This document shows positions 32,511 through 42,955 of a stretch of 64,000 bases of DNA, piece by piece. Origin of the DNA: Planctomycetota bacterium (GTDB taxonomy: Bacteria; Planctomycetota; UBA1135; GCA-002686595). The notes under the pieces are model-generated. The model saw only the letters and a list, made by a program, of their open reading frames with translations, had not been told where the DNA came from and ran no database searches. Every line of letters starts with the position of its first letter. The stretch's first letter is position 1. The stretch lies in contig NYUD01000057.1 of assembly GCA_002683825.1 (NCBI GenBank), forward strand, positions 1 through 64,000, given 5' to 3'. The position numbers were made by a program, and so were the translations under genes.

Positions 32511-34829
32511 ATGGTTCCTGACCACTCGGATCGCGCCCGCGTCGAGCAGCCCCTGCTGTTCGCCAGCCCGGAGCCTGAACAGGAACCGCAAGGCCCGGTT
32601 TACGACCTCTACTGTCAGGTCGCTCTGAACCGTCCGGTTCGGTGCGAGTTCACCTACGGCGTGCCTCGCCATCTCGAAGACCTGGTGCTTCCCGGGATGC
32701 GCGTCGCGGTTCCGTTCGGACGTCAGCAGAAGCTGGGTGTCGTTGTCCGGACGAAAACAGAGAGCGAGGTCGATCCGAAGAAATTGAAGGAGATCGTGCA
32801 CGTGCTCGATCCCGAACCCGTGGTGGATGTCGAACTGCTGGGGTTGACCCGCTGGATCGCCGAACGCTACGGGTGTGCGTGGGGTGAAGCCCTGGCCGCG
32901 GTTCTACCTGCTCCATTGAAGAGCGCGCGCCGGCGTCGGCGCGTGGCCTACATCGAAGCCGTGCGAGGGAGCGGTGATGAGGCATTGGCCAAACTCGAAG
33001 CGTTGGGGGATCGCGGAGAGAAACAGCATCGCCTGTTGCGCACGCTGCTCGAACTATCGGGCCGCATCGAGCTGAAAAGCATCCTGCGCCAGCTCCAGCT
33101 GTCCGATTCGCCGGCGAAAACGTTGTGCAAGCGCGGTTGGGTGTCGATCGAATACGTCGAAGAACTGCCCGACGTGCTGGCCATGTCCGTCGATCGAAAA
33201 CCTCGGCCGAAATCGCTGTCGCAGGCCCAGGAGGAGGCGATACGCACTCTTACGCAGCGTCTGGACAAGGGAGAAGACGGGACGTTTCTCCTGCACGGGG
33301 TTACGGGTAGCGGCAAGACCGAGGTTTATCTGCGCGCCATCGAACACGCGCTCTGCATGGGCAAGAGCGCGATCGTCCTCGTGCCCGAGATCGCCTTGAC
33401 ACCGCAGACCGTTGGGCGATTTAGGGCGCGCTTCGGCGAGGTTTGTGTCCTGCACAGCGCCATGTCCGATGTGCAACGATTGGCCGAATGGATGCGTTTG
33501 AAGCGGGGTGACGTGCGCGTGGTCGTCGGGGCGCGATCGGCGATCTTTGCGCCACTTTCAGAGCTCGGTGTGATCGTGATCGACGAAGAGCACGAACCGT
33601 CGTTCAAGCAGGAGAGTACCCCGCGCTATCAAGCACGAGATGTCGCTGTCGAACGAGCGAAACGTGCTGGAGCGATTTGCATTCTCGGTTCTGCGACACC
33701 CGCGCTGGAGTCCTACCACCAGGTGAAGTGCGGCAAATACGAACGTCTGTCCTTGCCCGAGCGCGTCGGCGGCGGATCGATACCGAACATCCAGGTCATC
33801 GACACGCGATTGGAAAAGGACTCGAAGAGCCCGGTCGTGCTTTTTACGCGCCAGTTGAAGACCCTGCTGAGGGAGACTCTTGACAACAAAGAGCAGGCGA
33901 TCCTGTTCCTGAACCGGCGTGGATTTGTACCCGTCTTGTACTGCCAAGGGTGTCAAACGACGATCCGCTGCGAGCAGTGTTCTTTGGCGATGACTCTCCA
34001 CCGCCGCATCGGCCGCCTGGTTTGCCACGCCTGTTGCCAGGAGCGACCGATATCGAACACTTGTCCCACCTGCAGCAAGCCGGGGCTGTCACACCTCGGT
34101 TTGGGCACCGAGCGTATCGAGTCGCAATTCCGCATTCTATTTCCCGAAGCGCGTGTGTGCCGCATGGACTCCGACACCATGCGCCGCCGCGAAGACTACG
34201 AACGTGTCCTGGGAGCCTACGAGCGCCGCGAGCTGGACGTTCTGATCGGCACACAGATGATCGCCAAGGGCTTGGACTTCCCGAACGTCACTCTGGTGGG
34301 CATCCTCTCCGCCGACCAGACCCTCAACATCCCTGACTTCCGCTCGTCCGAGCGGACGTTCCAGCTCATCTCGCAGGTCGCGGGCCGTGCGGGGCGTAGC
34401 CACCTTCCGGGGCGCATCCTCGTTCAGACGACGACGACTCACCAGCCGGCCATTCAGTATGCGGTTGCCCATGATTATGAGGGCTTCGTTCAACAGGAGC
34501 TCGGCAAGCGCAAGACCGCGTGCTACCCCCCCTACACGAGGATGACCCGCGTTCTCGTGGAAGGTGAAGATGAGGGCCGGGTCAAGAAAACCATTCGCGA
34601 CGTACACGCCCGGCTCCTGGAGTCTTTCAAGGATCCGAGTGTCGGAATCGGGGATCCCGTGCACGCTCCCACCGCATTGTTGCGCGGTCGTCATCGGCAC
34701 AATTTCTATTGTCGATCGGCGCTCGATGAGGCCTCCCACCTCCACTTGGTGGGTTTCCTTGCAGATCTTGCGCAAAAACAAAAGGATCCATTGATGAAGA
34801 TCGACGTTGATCCCGTGTCCACAAGCTGA
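32511..34829 (+). CDS. priA: Primosomal replication helicase PriA
   Basis: It restarts stalled replication forks. The 772-residue protein has an N-terminal 3'-DNA-binding region (about 25-130) and a DEAD/H helicase core with Walker A GVTGSGKTEVY and Walker B IVIDEEHEPSFKQ. The zinc-binding insert has paired Cys motifs (CQGCQTTIRCEQC and CHACCQ...CPTC). Helicase lobe 2 contains QVAGRAGRS. The first 25 residues (acidic, proline-rich) are extra. The gene converges on carA, and a 12-bp hairpin spans both stop codons. Confidence 0.96.
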   Translation: MVPDHSDRARVEQPLLFASPEPEQEPQGPVYDLYCQVALNRPVRCEFTYGVPRHLEDLVLPGMRVAVPFGRQQKLGVVVRTKTESEVDPKKLKEIVHVLDPEPVVDVELLGLTRWIAERYGCAWGEALAAVLPAPLKSARRRRRVAYIEAVRGSGDEALAKLEALGDRGEKQHRLLRTLLELSGRIELKSILRQLQLSDSPAKTLCKRGWVSIEYVEELPDVLAMSVDRKPRPKSLSQAQEEAIRTLTQRLDKGEDGTFLLHGVTGSGKTEVYLRAIEHALCMGKSAIVLVPEIALTPQTVGRFRARFGEVCVLHSAMSDVQRLAEWMRLKRGDVRVVVGARSAIFAPLSELGVIVIDEEHEPSFKQESTPRYQARDVAVERAKRAGAICILGSATPALESYHQVKCGKYERLSLPERVGGGSIPNIQVIDTRLEKDSKSPVVLFTRQLKTLLRETLDNKEQAILFLNRRGFVPVLYCQGCQTTIRCEQCSLAMTLHRRIGRLVCHACCQERPISNTCPTCSKPGLSHLGLGTERIESQFRILFPEARVCRMDSDTMRRREDYERVLGAYERRELDVLIGTQMIAKGLDFPNVTLVGILSADQTLNIPDFRSSERTFQLISQVAGRAGRSHLPGRILVQTTTTHQPAIQYAVAHDYEGFVQQELGKRKTACYPPYTRMTRVLVEGEDEGRVKKTIRDVHARLLESFKDPSVGIGDPVHAPTALLRGRHRHNFYCRSALDEASHLHLVGFLADLAQKQKDPLMKIDVDPVSTS

Positions 34830-34846
34830 AGTAGGGCCCCCTCACT

Positions 34847-34855
<9 letters not shown>
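34821..34855. terminator. Bidirectional 12-bp hairpin across the priA and carA stops
   Basis: ACAAGCTGAAGT (34821-34832) pairs perfectly with ACTTCAGCTTGT (34844-34855) around an 11-base GC-rich loop. The arms include the last codons of both convergent genes. No strong T tract follows on either strand, so it may stabilise 3' ends rather than terminate alone. Confidence 0.55.
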
Positions 34856-35964
<1,109 letters not shown>

Positions 35965-35968
<4 letters not shown>

Positions 35969-36804
35969 TTCTTTCCGTTGCTCCTTATCGGATGTCGGTC
36001 GGGACTGGGCGCTCGGTTCGCCACCGGCTGAATTGCGCCCACGGGATGTGCTCGATCACATTTTCGGTTGATCAGCGCCGCCGCGTAGCCGGCGCCGAAG
36101 CCGTTATCGATGTTCACCACGCTGACACCCGCCGCGCAGGAATTGAGCATTCCGAGAAGCGCAGCCAGGCCACCGAAGCTGGCGCCGTATCCGACCGAGG
36201 TGGGCACGGCAATAACCGGTCGCTCGGTCAAACCGCCCACCACGCTCGGCAAGGCCCCCTCCATTCCGGCCACCACCACGATGGCGCGCGCCTCGCGCAA
36301 GGTCTGGGAGTGTTCCAGGACGCGGTGGATACCGGCCACGCCGACGTCGCGCAGGATCTCCGTTCGCGCGCCCAGCATGCGCGCCGTCAGCCAAGCCTCC
36401 TCTGCGACCGGTCCATCCGATGTCCCCGCCGAGACGACGAGACAGAATCCCTCGCCTCGAGCGGGATCGGGTAGACCGACCGTGAAAGTCCGGGCGCGCC
36501 GGTGGATTTCGCCCGCCGCGAGGTGCTCCTTCAATAATTTAGATGCTTCCGCGTCAACACGGGTCACCAGGAGCTTCTCATGCCGATCGAGAATCGCCTC
36601 GGCGATTGCGATCAGCTCGCCCTCGCTCTTGCCCTCGCCGAAGATGACCTCGGGAAACCCCCGCCGCAGATCCCGGTGCGTGTCCACGCGCGTGTGCCCC
36701 AGATCGCGAATGGGGAAGCCTTCCAGCTGGCCAAGCCCTTCCTCGACGGAAAGGGCGCCTGTGCGCACATCTTCCAGGAGTGTCTGCAGGGTGTTGCGGT
36801 TCAT
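35965..36804 (-). CDS. larB: LarB-type nickel-pincer cofactor synthase (pyridinium dicarboxylate synthase)
   Basis: LarB carboxylates and hydrolyses nicotinic acid adenine dinucleotide, the first step of the nickel-pincer nucleotide cofactor used by lactate racemase and related enzymes. The 279-residue protein (ATG 36804) has the variable N-terminal arm (LLEDVRTGALSVEEGL) and a PurE-like domain with VVSAGTSDGPVAEEA, VVVAGMEGALPSVVGGL and IAVPTSVGYGASFGG. No larC, larE or larA homologue is visible nearby. It is coupled to carA by a four-base overlap, which is unusual. Confidence 0.9.
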
Positions 36805-36974
36805 GGGGGGGGCCGCAGGATACCGCATCTGCCCCTGGTTCTCGGCTCGCCGGCGCCAGGTTTTGGAGATGCCAGGAAAAGCTGCAAGCGATTTTCCCCG
36901 CCGTCCGGCCGGAACGGCGATCCGAGCGAAACTTGCGGAGCGCTGGAAACCCGACGCCGTCATTCTGCCTCGGG

Positions 36975-37160
36975 TTGGAGGTCGACCTGGAGAAAAACAG
37001 GCGTCTCAACCGCTCCGCCACCCTGACTCGGCAGGACGTGCTCCGTCTTGTGGCCGAGGAGGATGGGCTGAAAGAGATCGTTCAGCCGCACCGGCATTTC
37101 TCGATGCGCCCCCGAAACCCATATGACTCAGGGAAGGCGCACATCGACCTGACTCCGTAG
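36975..37160 (+). CDS. Possible small protein of unknown function
   Basis: A TTG-initiated frame of 61 codons with GC-rich third positions. It reads like a real soluble protein (LTRQDVLRLVAEEDGLKEIV, then HFSMRPRNPYDSG). The frame stays open upstream to about 36780, but that part looks like antisense of the larB leader. There is no clear ribosome-binding site and I recognise no family. It converges on the AlkP-superfamily gene (8-base gap). It could be an artefact. Confidence 0.3.
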   Translation: MEVDLEKNRRLNRSATLTRQDVLRLVAEEDGLKEIVQPHRHFSMRPRNPYDSGKAHIDLTP

Positions 37161-37168
37161 CTGTCGAT

Positions 37169-38605
37169 TCAGTCGTCTTCGCCGCCGCCGTACCCCAGGG
37201 CATCGAGCGCCTGGAGGTTTTTCTTGCTTGTCTTTGAGGGTATGCCCTCAGCCGCCAGGGGGGGGATGCTCGCACGCAGTTCCTTGTAGCGCTGCATGAG
37301 TTCCTGAACCTTCTCCGGTTGGCTAGAGGCGAGGTTTTGCGTCTCTCCCGGGTCTTCGAGAACATCGAAGAGATAGACCCGATTCTCGCTCCAGTGTGCA
37401 CGGAAGCGGCTGTCGGTGATTCCGAACCAACCCGCTCCCATGTGCGCCATGACACGATCGGAAGCGATCCGATCGATGAGTAGGCTCGCCCCGTAACCGG
37501 GGAGGGGCTTCAATCCGAAGGCATCGAGCACCGTCGTGCATACATCGGTGTGCCCGATGAGATCGCCGACGCGAAGGAAGCGACCGTCCTTTATGCCGGT
37601 CGGTCTTTGTGCTCGTTCGGGATAGCGAACGAGAAAAGGCACACGAACTACATCTCGATAGAGGTGTTGGCCATGGGCGAACCAGTGATTGTGTTCGCCG
37701 AGGGATTCACCGTGATCCGCTGTAAAGACGATCAGTGCATCCTTCATCAAGCCTTGCCCCTCCAACCCGTCGAGCAATCGCCCCAGCTCGCGGTCGAAAT
37801 AACGAATCTCGGCGTCGTAGCGAATGCGATAGAACTCGGGGCGGCATTCCTCTTCGAGGAGCTGATAGGCCGGAAGTTTGCCGAAGCCGCTTTGACGTTT
37901 TCCTCGAGGAAGTGGGTCCTCATCCCCGAGCGGACGATCCAAGGCCTCGATGTCCTCGAGCGGTGGCGTATAGGGACCGTGCGGATCCTGGTAGTGAACC
38001 CATAGAAAAAACCGGTCCGATTTCCGCTTCGACAGCCATTCCAACGCTGCTTCTGTCGTTTCCGAGGCCGTACGTTCCGGGAGATCGAGGCGGTTGATTT
38101 CGGTCGTGGTCATCCGATCATCGAAATGACCGAAACCCTGGGACACGCCCGCTCCGGCGGCGGAGTTCTCGCGCGACAGGACCCAGTTGGAAACCACGGC
38201 GGCCGTCTCGATTCCCTCTTGCTGGAGCGCTTCGGCGAGAGTTGCCACATCGGGAGGCATTTGAACCTTGTTTCCTCGGACACCCAGCTCATCGGGATGG
38301 CGGCCCGTGAGAAGCGTGCTCATCGAGGGCGATGTGGACGGCGCTGCGGAATAGGCTGCGTCGAACACGACACAGTCCTCGGCCAGCCGATCCAGGTTCG
38401 GACTGATCCCGCGCTCGTATCCGTAGACGCCCAGCCGGTCGGCACGCAATGTGTCGCAGGAAATCAGGATGACGCGCGCGGCTGGCCCCCCGGTTTCCCG
38501 ACCACAGCTCGATAGGCAAATCCCCGTGATGAAAACCCACGCTGCAGGCAGGCCGTGATTCACGAATGCCTTATCGCGCCAACGCATCCAGATTGAGCGA
38601 CGCAT
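37169..38605 (-). CDS. Sulfatase-family (alkaline phosphatase superfamily) lipoprotein
   Basis: 478 residues with a lipoprotein signal (hydrophobic PAAWVFITGICLSSC; lipobox LSSC, about residues 31-34). The metal site begins ILISCDTLRADRLGVYGY. FTADHGESLGEHNHWFAHG supplies later ligands. At the nucleophile position, where sulfatases have C/S-x-P-S-R, this protein has T-S-P-S-M before STLLTG. Thr suggests a phospho- or phosphonotransferase or phosphodiesterase, not a formylglycine sulfatase. ATG 38605 has AGGAGG close upstream; ATG 38587 is an alternative. It overlaps the end of tsaD by 35 bases. Confidence 0.85.
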   Translation of the reverse strand: MRRSIWMRWRDKAFVNHGLPAAWVFITGICLSSCGRETGGPAARVILISCDTLRADRLGVYGYERGISPNLDRLAEDCVVFDAAYSAAPSTSPSMSTLLTGRHPDELGVRGNKVQMPPDVATLAEALQQEGIETAAVVSNWVLSRENSAAGAGVSQGFGHFDDRMTTTEINRLDLPERTASETTEAALEWLSKRKSDRFFLWVHYQDPHGPYTPPLEDIEALDRPLGDEDPLPRGKRQSGFGKLPAYQLLEEECRPEFYRIRYDAEIRYFDRELGRLLDGLEGQGLMKDALIVFTADHGESLGEHNHWFAHGQHLYRDVVRVPFLVRYPERAQRPTGIKDGRFLRVGDLIGHTDVCTTVLDAFGLKPLPGYGASLLIDRIASDRVMAHMGAGWFGITDSRFRAHWSENRVYLFDVLEDPGETQNLASSQPEKVQELMQRYKELRASIPPLAAEGIPSKTSKKNLQALDALGYGGGEDD

Positions 38606-39578
38606 CGCCCTCCTGATTCAACAGGTGATATCCCAATCCCGCGATCATCGCCGCGTTGTCCGAGCAGTAGGCCGGAGAGGGGAAAGTCGCCCGCATCCCG
38701 AGTTCCTCGGCCGACAGGCACATGCGTTCGCGCAGGTGTTGGTTGCAGGCCACACCGCCTGCCACCACGATACGTGCGAAGCCCTCCTCCTTGGCGGCGT
38801 TCAGTGTCTGGGTCACCAGTGTGTCTACAACCGCCGCTTCGAAGGAGGCAGCGATATCCGCTCGGTTTTCGATCTCCTCGGGCGCCGGAGTCGGCGCCAG
38901 CGCATCCTGGCCGCGCAGGTGGTAGAGCACGGCTGTCTTCAGGCCGCTGAAGGAAAATCCCACTCCACCCTTCTTCGGGGAATAGCGCGGGAAGCGAATC
39001 GCGTCGCGCCGTCCTTTCAGGGCGAGCTTGGAAATTTCCGGCCCTCCTGGATATGCAAGACCCAACATCGAGGCCACCTTGTCGAAGGCCTCACCTGCGG
39101 CATCGTCGAGGGTCTGTGCGATGGGTTGCAAATCAGATGGGCCCAGCATGCGATAGAGCGCCGTGTGTCCGCCCGATACGACGAGAGCCAGGGCCGGACA
39201 GGCCACCTCGTTCTCCATCGTGGCCGCATAGGCGTGGCCCTCGATGTGGTGGACACCGACAAGTGGGAGCCTGCGCGCAAAGGCGATCGCCTTGGCGGCG
39301 GAGAGGCCCACCAACAAGGAACCGATCAAACCCGGTCGGCGTGTCACGGCCAGTCCATCGATGTCCTTGAGTTCGATACCTGCCTTTTCGAGTGCCCTTT
39401 CGATCACGGGCAGGATCCGACGCAGGTGGGAACGGCCGGCGATCTCGGGGACGACACCGCCGAAGGGCGCGTGTTGTGCGGCCTGGCTTTCGACCACCGA
39501 GGAGAGGATTTCGCGACCGTCGCGAACCACGGCGGCGGCCGTGTCGTCGCAGGAGGACTCGATACCGAGGACGAGCAT
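38571..39578 (-). CDS. tsaD: tRNA N6-adenosine threonylcarbamoyltransferase TsaD
   Basis: TsaD transfers the threonylcarbamoyl group to A37 of ANN-decoding tRNAs. The 335-residue protein (ATG 39578) starts LVLGIESSCDDTAAA. It has the metal-binding HHIEGHAYA, the ASKHA-fold VVSGGHTALY and ARIVVAGGVACN. The upstream open frame is antisense noise. The start codon shares one base with the stop of the S41 peptidase (TGATG), indicating re-initiation coupling. TsaB, TsaC and TsaE are not in the window. Confidence 0.96.
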   Translation of the reverse strand: MLVLGIESSCDDTAAAVVRDGREILSSVVESQAAQHAPFGGVVPEIAGRSHLRRILPVIERALEKAGIELKDIDGLAVTRRPGLIGSLLVGLSAAKAIAFARRLPLVGVHHIEGHAYAATMENEVACPALALVVSGGHTALYRMLGPSDLQPIAQTLDDAAGEAFDKVASMLGLAYPGGPEISKLALKGRRDAIRFPRYSPKKGGVGFSFSGLKTAVLYHLRGQDALAPTPAPEEIENRADIAASFEAAVVDTLVTQTLNAAKEEGFARIVVAGGVACNQHLRERMCLSAEELGMRATFPSPAYCSDNAAMIAGLGYHLLNQEGDASLNLDALAR

Positions 39579-40888
39579 CAGCGCAGTGTCTCCGCCTCGA
39601 TTTCGGGCAGGTCGTCCTTCAGGAGTGCAACCGCGGCCTCGAGTTGTCGATCGGGAGGGGGGATGGCGATGAGCTCGATCGAGTCGCGTTCTTCCCATTC
39701 GCGAAGCTCATCGAGAACCGAGTGTGGCGGGGAGTAGGTGTTGAGGAAAGAGTGAATGGCTTCCCGTTCTTTCTCCTCCAGCTCGACCAGGAGGTCGGGC
39801 GAGATACCGCGGCCGTCGAGCCCGTCAGGGCCGCGTTCGATGCTGCGCCAGGAAGGCGTGAAGTAGGTGGCTGTCGTGAGCTTGACGATCGCGCGGTCGC
39901 TCGCAAACCGCTCGAGTGTCTGGACGGTTCCCTTGCCGTAGGTCGATTCGCCGATAATTGCCGCAACGCAGTGATCCTGCAGCGCTCCAGCCAGGACCTC
40001 GCTGGCACTGGCGGAGCTCGAATCGACCAGCAGGACCAGCGGCAGACCGTGCAGAAGGGCTTCTTCCAGGTCGGCTTCGGTCACTCGCGTATCGCGGCGA
40101 GTCCGGGTGGCGACGATCGTGCCCTCTTCGATGAAGCGATTGGCCAGAAGAACCGCCGAATCGAGGATTCCCCCCGGGTTGGAGCGCAGATCGACGATCA
40201 GGGCTTTCAGCCCGTCGGTTCGAAGTTTCTCGACCGCGCGATCGAATTCCCCTGGAGTGCGGTGGCTAAAAGAGAGGATGGCCAGATACCCGATGCCCAG
40301 GGCTCCGTCCAACATGCGCACGTGGCGGATCGTTGGGTCGATGAGCGTCCTGGGATGGAGTACGAGTGAGCGTTCCACATCGTCGAGTCCACGCACCTGC
40401 ATGTGGATGTCGCCCCCGGCCGTTGTCATTGCCGATGAGAACTCCGCCTGGACCATTCCCGCCACAGCCCGACCCCCGACGCTCACGATGAGATCGCCCA
40501 CTCTCAGGCCCGCGCTTTCCGCCGGCGAACCCGGATATGGAAAGAGCACCCGGCCGACCTCGGCTCGACGAAAGATCACGCCGATGCCTCGAAACTCGCC
40601 TGTCGTTTCCCGGTCGACCCGCGCGACGTCCTCGGGCCCGTAGAAGCGCGAGTAGCGATCCAGCCCCTCTACCATGCCGCGTAACGCATCGTCGGTCAGC
40701 TGGTCCGAATCGACCTCACGGACGAATTCGGCGCGCGCGAGTCGGTGCACGGCGCGAATGAGTTCCATGTCGGAGTCAAGAAAACGGGACGCCAGCCGAT
40801 CGATCAGCAGGGCACAGAAAAGCCCTGACACCAATCCCATGACGAAGAACGCCGGGGCGATCCCATTCTTGCTACCGCGCTCGCTCAT
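39578..40888 (-). CDS. S41-family C-terminal processing peptidase
   Basis: 436 residues. One N-terminal transmembrane anchor (about 11-30, AFFVMGLVSGLFCALLI) places the rest in the periplasm. A PDZ domain follows (about 95-180, SPAESAGLRVGDLIVSVGGRAV). The tail-specific protease core has the nucleophile Ser in VDSSSASASEVLAGAL and the general-base Lys in GESTYGKGTVQT. Such proteases trim or degrade envelope proteins with exposed C-termini. First gene of a run with tsaD and the AlkP lipoprotein. Confidence 0.93.
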   Translation of the reverse strand: MSERGSKNGIAPAFFVMGLVSGLFCALLIDRLASRFLDSDMELIRAVHRLARAEFVREVDSDQLTDDALRGMVEGLDRYSRFYGPEDVARVDRETTGEFRGIGVIFRRAEVGRVLFPYPGSPAESAGLRVGDLIVSVGGRAVAGMVQAEFSSAMTTAGGDIHMQVRGLDDVERSLVLHPRTLIDPTIRHVRMLDGALGIGYLAILSFSHRTPGEFDRAVEKLRTDGLKALIVDLRSNPGGILDSAVLLANRFIEEGTIVATRTRRDTRVTEADLEEALLHGLPLVLLVDSSSASASEVLAGALQDHCVAAIIGESTYGKGTVQTLERFASDRAIVKLTTATYFTPSWRSIERGPDGLDGRGISPDLLVELEEKEREAIHSFLNTYSPPHSVLDELREWEERDSIELIAIPPPDRQLEAAVALLKDDLPEIEAETLR

Positions 40889-40930
40889 GGCCTCAAGATA
40901 GCGTGAACGCGCGGAAAGAACCCGTAGTGG

Positions 40931-40974
40931 TTAAAAAGCGAGGACCTCCGCCAGCCACCAAGGCGGAGGTCCTC
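40931..40974 (-). terminator. Rho-independent terminator of the DUF2203 gene
   Basis: A perfect 13-bp stem (GAGGACCTCCGCC at 40940-40952 with GGCGGAGGTCCTC at 40962-40974) and a 9-base loop. On the minus strand it is followed by GCTTTTTAA, as expected for intrinsic termination 46 bases beyond the stop. Confidence 0.85.
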
Positions 40975-41019
40975 ATCTCTGGCCTGGCGGGAGGATTGGG
41001 TATGCGCCAGGCCCGGTCC

Positions 41020-41376
41020 CTACTTGAGGACCGGATCACCGGTTTGCCAGACAAAGCTTTTCTTGGCTTCGCCGACTCGTCCGGGAATACGTATGGTCAG
41101 CGGGTCGGTTCCGAGAACCGAGCATCCGAACCGTTGCAGCTCTTCTCGAACCTGGCGGATCGCGCGGCGTTGCGTCGCAGCTTCTGCCGACGCCTGGGCC
41201 AGGAGAGCACCCGTCCGCTCGGTCGTGCGGTTGGAGGAAGACAGACATCCGATCTGGTCTTCCAGTTGGTCTAACGCTTCCGTGCGCTCCTGGATTTCCC
41301 TTCCGATGGAATTCAACAGCGGCAGGAGGCGGTTGGCTCCGCGAACGTCGTAGGTTGAGTTGGTTGTGGGTCTCAT
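41020..41376 (-). CDS. DUF2203-family protein
   Basis: 118 residues from ATG 41376, with a purine-rich ribosome-binding region (GAGGAAGAG). The first half is a long amphipathic helix with the family pattern NRLLPLLNSIGREIQERTEA. The second half, FGCSVLGTDPLTIRIPGRVG ending FVWQTGDP, matches the beta-strand end of DUF2203 (normally a C-W-K-x-G-E-P type motif). The function of the family is unknown. It is monocistronic, with its own terminator. A 9-bp inverted repeat (CGGAAGTTC/GAACTTCCG, about 41450 and 41520) lies in its upstream region. Confidence 0.7.
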   Translation of the reverse strand: MRPTTNSTYDVRGANRLLPLLNSIGREIQERTEALDQLEDQIGCLSSSNRTTERTGALLAQASAEAATQRRAIRQVREELQRFGCSVLGTDPLTIRIPGRVGEAKKSFVWQTGDPVLK

Positions 41377-41565
41377 CGTGCTTCTCTTCCTCTGCCCCCC
41401 TAAGCGGAGAACGGAGACAATCCGAGCGCGAAAAAAATCGTCTTCGCGGAAGTTCCCAAATCCGGTCCACCGCGCCGGATAGGGCCGCAAAAAGATTTCA
41501 TTGTTCGTACCAAGGAAACGAACTTCCGCCCGTAGCGGGCCGATTCACCCTCTCCCGGACCCGAT

Positions 41566-41781
41566 TCATTCAGCTTCGAACTGGATCACCTCGACGGGGC
41601 AGGAGTCCGCCGCCTCCTGAATCCGCTCATCCATTTCCGGGTTTGCGGTGAGGTGTTTTTCGTGGCCCTTCTTGGGTCGGCAGGTTTCGCCGGCGGGCAC
41701 CTCGAAGACCTCGGAGACCAGATCCTCGCAGAGGTTGCAGGAGATGCAGCCTTCTTCGATCCAAACGCGGCGGATGGGCAT
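41566..41781 (-). CDS. Single-cluster ferredoxin
   Basis: 71 residues from ATG 41781 (GTG 41802 is possible). Cluster ligands are in GCISCNLCEDL (C-x2-C-x2-C) plus the distal Cys of DSCPVEVIQF. The acidic helix between them and the overall size fit monocluster [4Fe-4S] or [3Fe-4S] ferredoxins used as small electron carriers. The partner is unknown. It is divergent from the PTPS-like gene across 122 bases. Confidence 0.9.
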   Translation of the reverse strand: MPIRRVWIEEGCISCNLCEDLVSEVFEVPAGETCRPKKGHEKHLTANPEMDERIQEAADSCPVEVIQFEAE

Positions 41782-41903
41782 GTGCCTGTATTCTACTCGC
41801 ACTTTCCGGCTGTCGAGGGTCGGGCTTGTGGCACGATCTTCCGCCAGAGGTTAGCGTGCTAGGCCTGCGGGGCCGGCCTCCACTCACCGCGGTTCCTCTC
41901 CAG

Positions 41904-42332
41904 ATGCCCATCGTCGAAATCACCCGTTGCGAAGAGTTCAGTGCATCCCACAGGCTGCACAACCCGGCCCTCAGCGACGAGGAAAACCGCAAGCTCTACG
42001 GACCGTGCAACAACCTGAACGGCCACGGACACAATTACGATCTCTTCGTCACCGTATGCGGTGAGATTCCCGTGCAAACGGGCATGGTGATGAACCTCCA
42101 CGATCTGATGTGGATCCTTCGAGAGAAGATCCTGCCCCAGGTCGATCACAAGCACCTCAATCACGACGTGCCCTTTCTGCAGGGGGTTATCCCGACCGCA
42201 GAGAACATCGCCGTGTCACTTTGGAATCAAATCGAACCGGAGATCGAGCGCTTCGAAGGATGTCGACTGCACAAGATCAGGCTCTACGAGAGCCGCAACA
42301 ACATCGTGGAGTACCGCGGCTCGAAGAGCTGA
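41904..42332 (+). CDS. 6-pyruvoyl-tetrahydropterin synthase-like enzyme (PTPS/QueD family)
   Basis: 142 residues from ATG 41904. The zinc ligands are ASHRL and NGHGHNY, and the catalytic Cys is in [31 protein letters not shown] and [11 protein letters not shown] continue the family signature. The C-N-N-x-N-G-H-G-H-N-Y arrangement and M-V-M-N-L resemble authentic PTPS more than the queuosine enzyme QueD. Together with the adjacent folE and SDR genes this favours tetrahydrobiopterin synthesis. QueD remains an alternative; no queC, queE or queF is seen. The 3' end overlaps the folE frame. Confidence 0.88.
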   Translation: MPIVEITRCEEFSASHRLHNPALSDEENRKLYGPCNNLNGHGHNYDLFVTVCGEIPVQTGMVMNLHDLMWILREKILPQVDHKHLNHDVPFLQGVIPTAENIAVSLWNQIEPEIERFEGCRLHKIRLYESRNNIVEYRGSKS

Positions 42333-42886
42333 GCCGAGCGGACCTGATTCGTGAGCTCCTTCTCCGCCTGGGGGAGGACACCGGACGGGAAGGGCTCCAA
42401 CGCACCCCCGATCGCGTTTCGAGCAGCCTGGCCGAGCTGACGGCCGGTTACGGGCAGACCGTCGGCCAGGTCGTCGGCAAAGGGGTGTTCGAGGAGGACT
42501 GCTCGGAGATGGTGCTGGTCAAGGACATCGAGTTCTACAGCCTGTGCGAACACCACATGCTGCCCTTCTACGGGAAGGTGCACGTCGCCTACATCCCCGA
42601 TGGGAGGATCATCGGACTCTCGAAGATTCCGCGCATCGTCGATGTTTTTGCCCGGCGACTCCAGGTGCAGGAACGGCTGACCCAGCAGATCGCCGAGGCG
42701 ATCCGGGACGTTCTCAGGCCCAAGGGGGTCGGAGTCGTCGCCCACTCCGTCCACCTGTGCATGATGATGCGGGGCGTCCAAAAACAGAATTCCTCCGCGA
42801 TGACGTCCTGTCTTCTGGATGCTTTCCGCAACGATCCCAAGACAAGGGCCGAATTTCTGGGGCTGGTGCGCTCCTTCGGCGGCTGA
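42260..42886 (+). CDS. folE: GTP cyclohydrolase I
   Basis: It converts GTP to 7,8-dihydroneopterin triphosphate. The zinc site is [12 protein letters not shown] with the later Cys in [29 protein letters not shown] and [10 protein letters not shown] are diagnostic. The start is uncertain. ATG 42260 gives 208 residues but overlaps the PTPS gene by 73 bases. A CTG at 42329 overlapping the PTPS stop (CTGA) would begin just before the conserved [12 protein letters not shown]. The product is the substrate of the upstream PTPS-like enzyme, so the two are a pathway pair. Confidence 0.93.
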   Translation: MSTAQDQALREPQQHRGVPRLEELSRADLIRELLLRLGEDTGREGLQRTPDRVSSSLAELTAGYGQTVGQVVGKGVFEEDCSEMVLVKDIEFYSLCEHHMLPFYGKVHVAYIPDGRIIGLSKIPRIVDVFARRLQVQERLTQQIAEAIRDVLRPKGVGVVAHSVHLCMMMRGVQKQNSSAMTSCLLDAFRNDPKTRAEFLGLVRSFGG

Positions 42887-42955
42887 TTTCAGCTGCCAAC
42901 TGCTATCATTTGACGCAGTCGGTCGTCCTGCGAGTCCCTGAGAGGAGCCCCCACC

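Noticed and set aside
36110..37126. Plus-strand 338-codon frame across larB
   Set aside because: Ser/Arg/Thr-rich antisense of larB. Only the short frame at 36975-37160 has coding character and was kept at low confidence.
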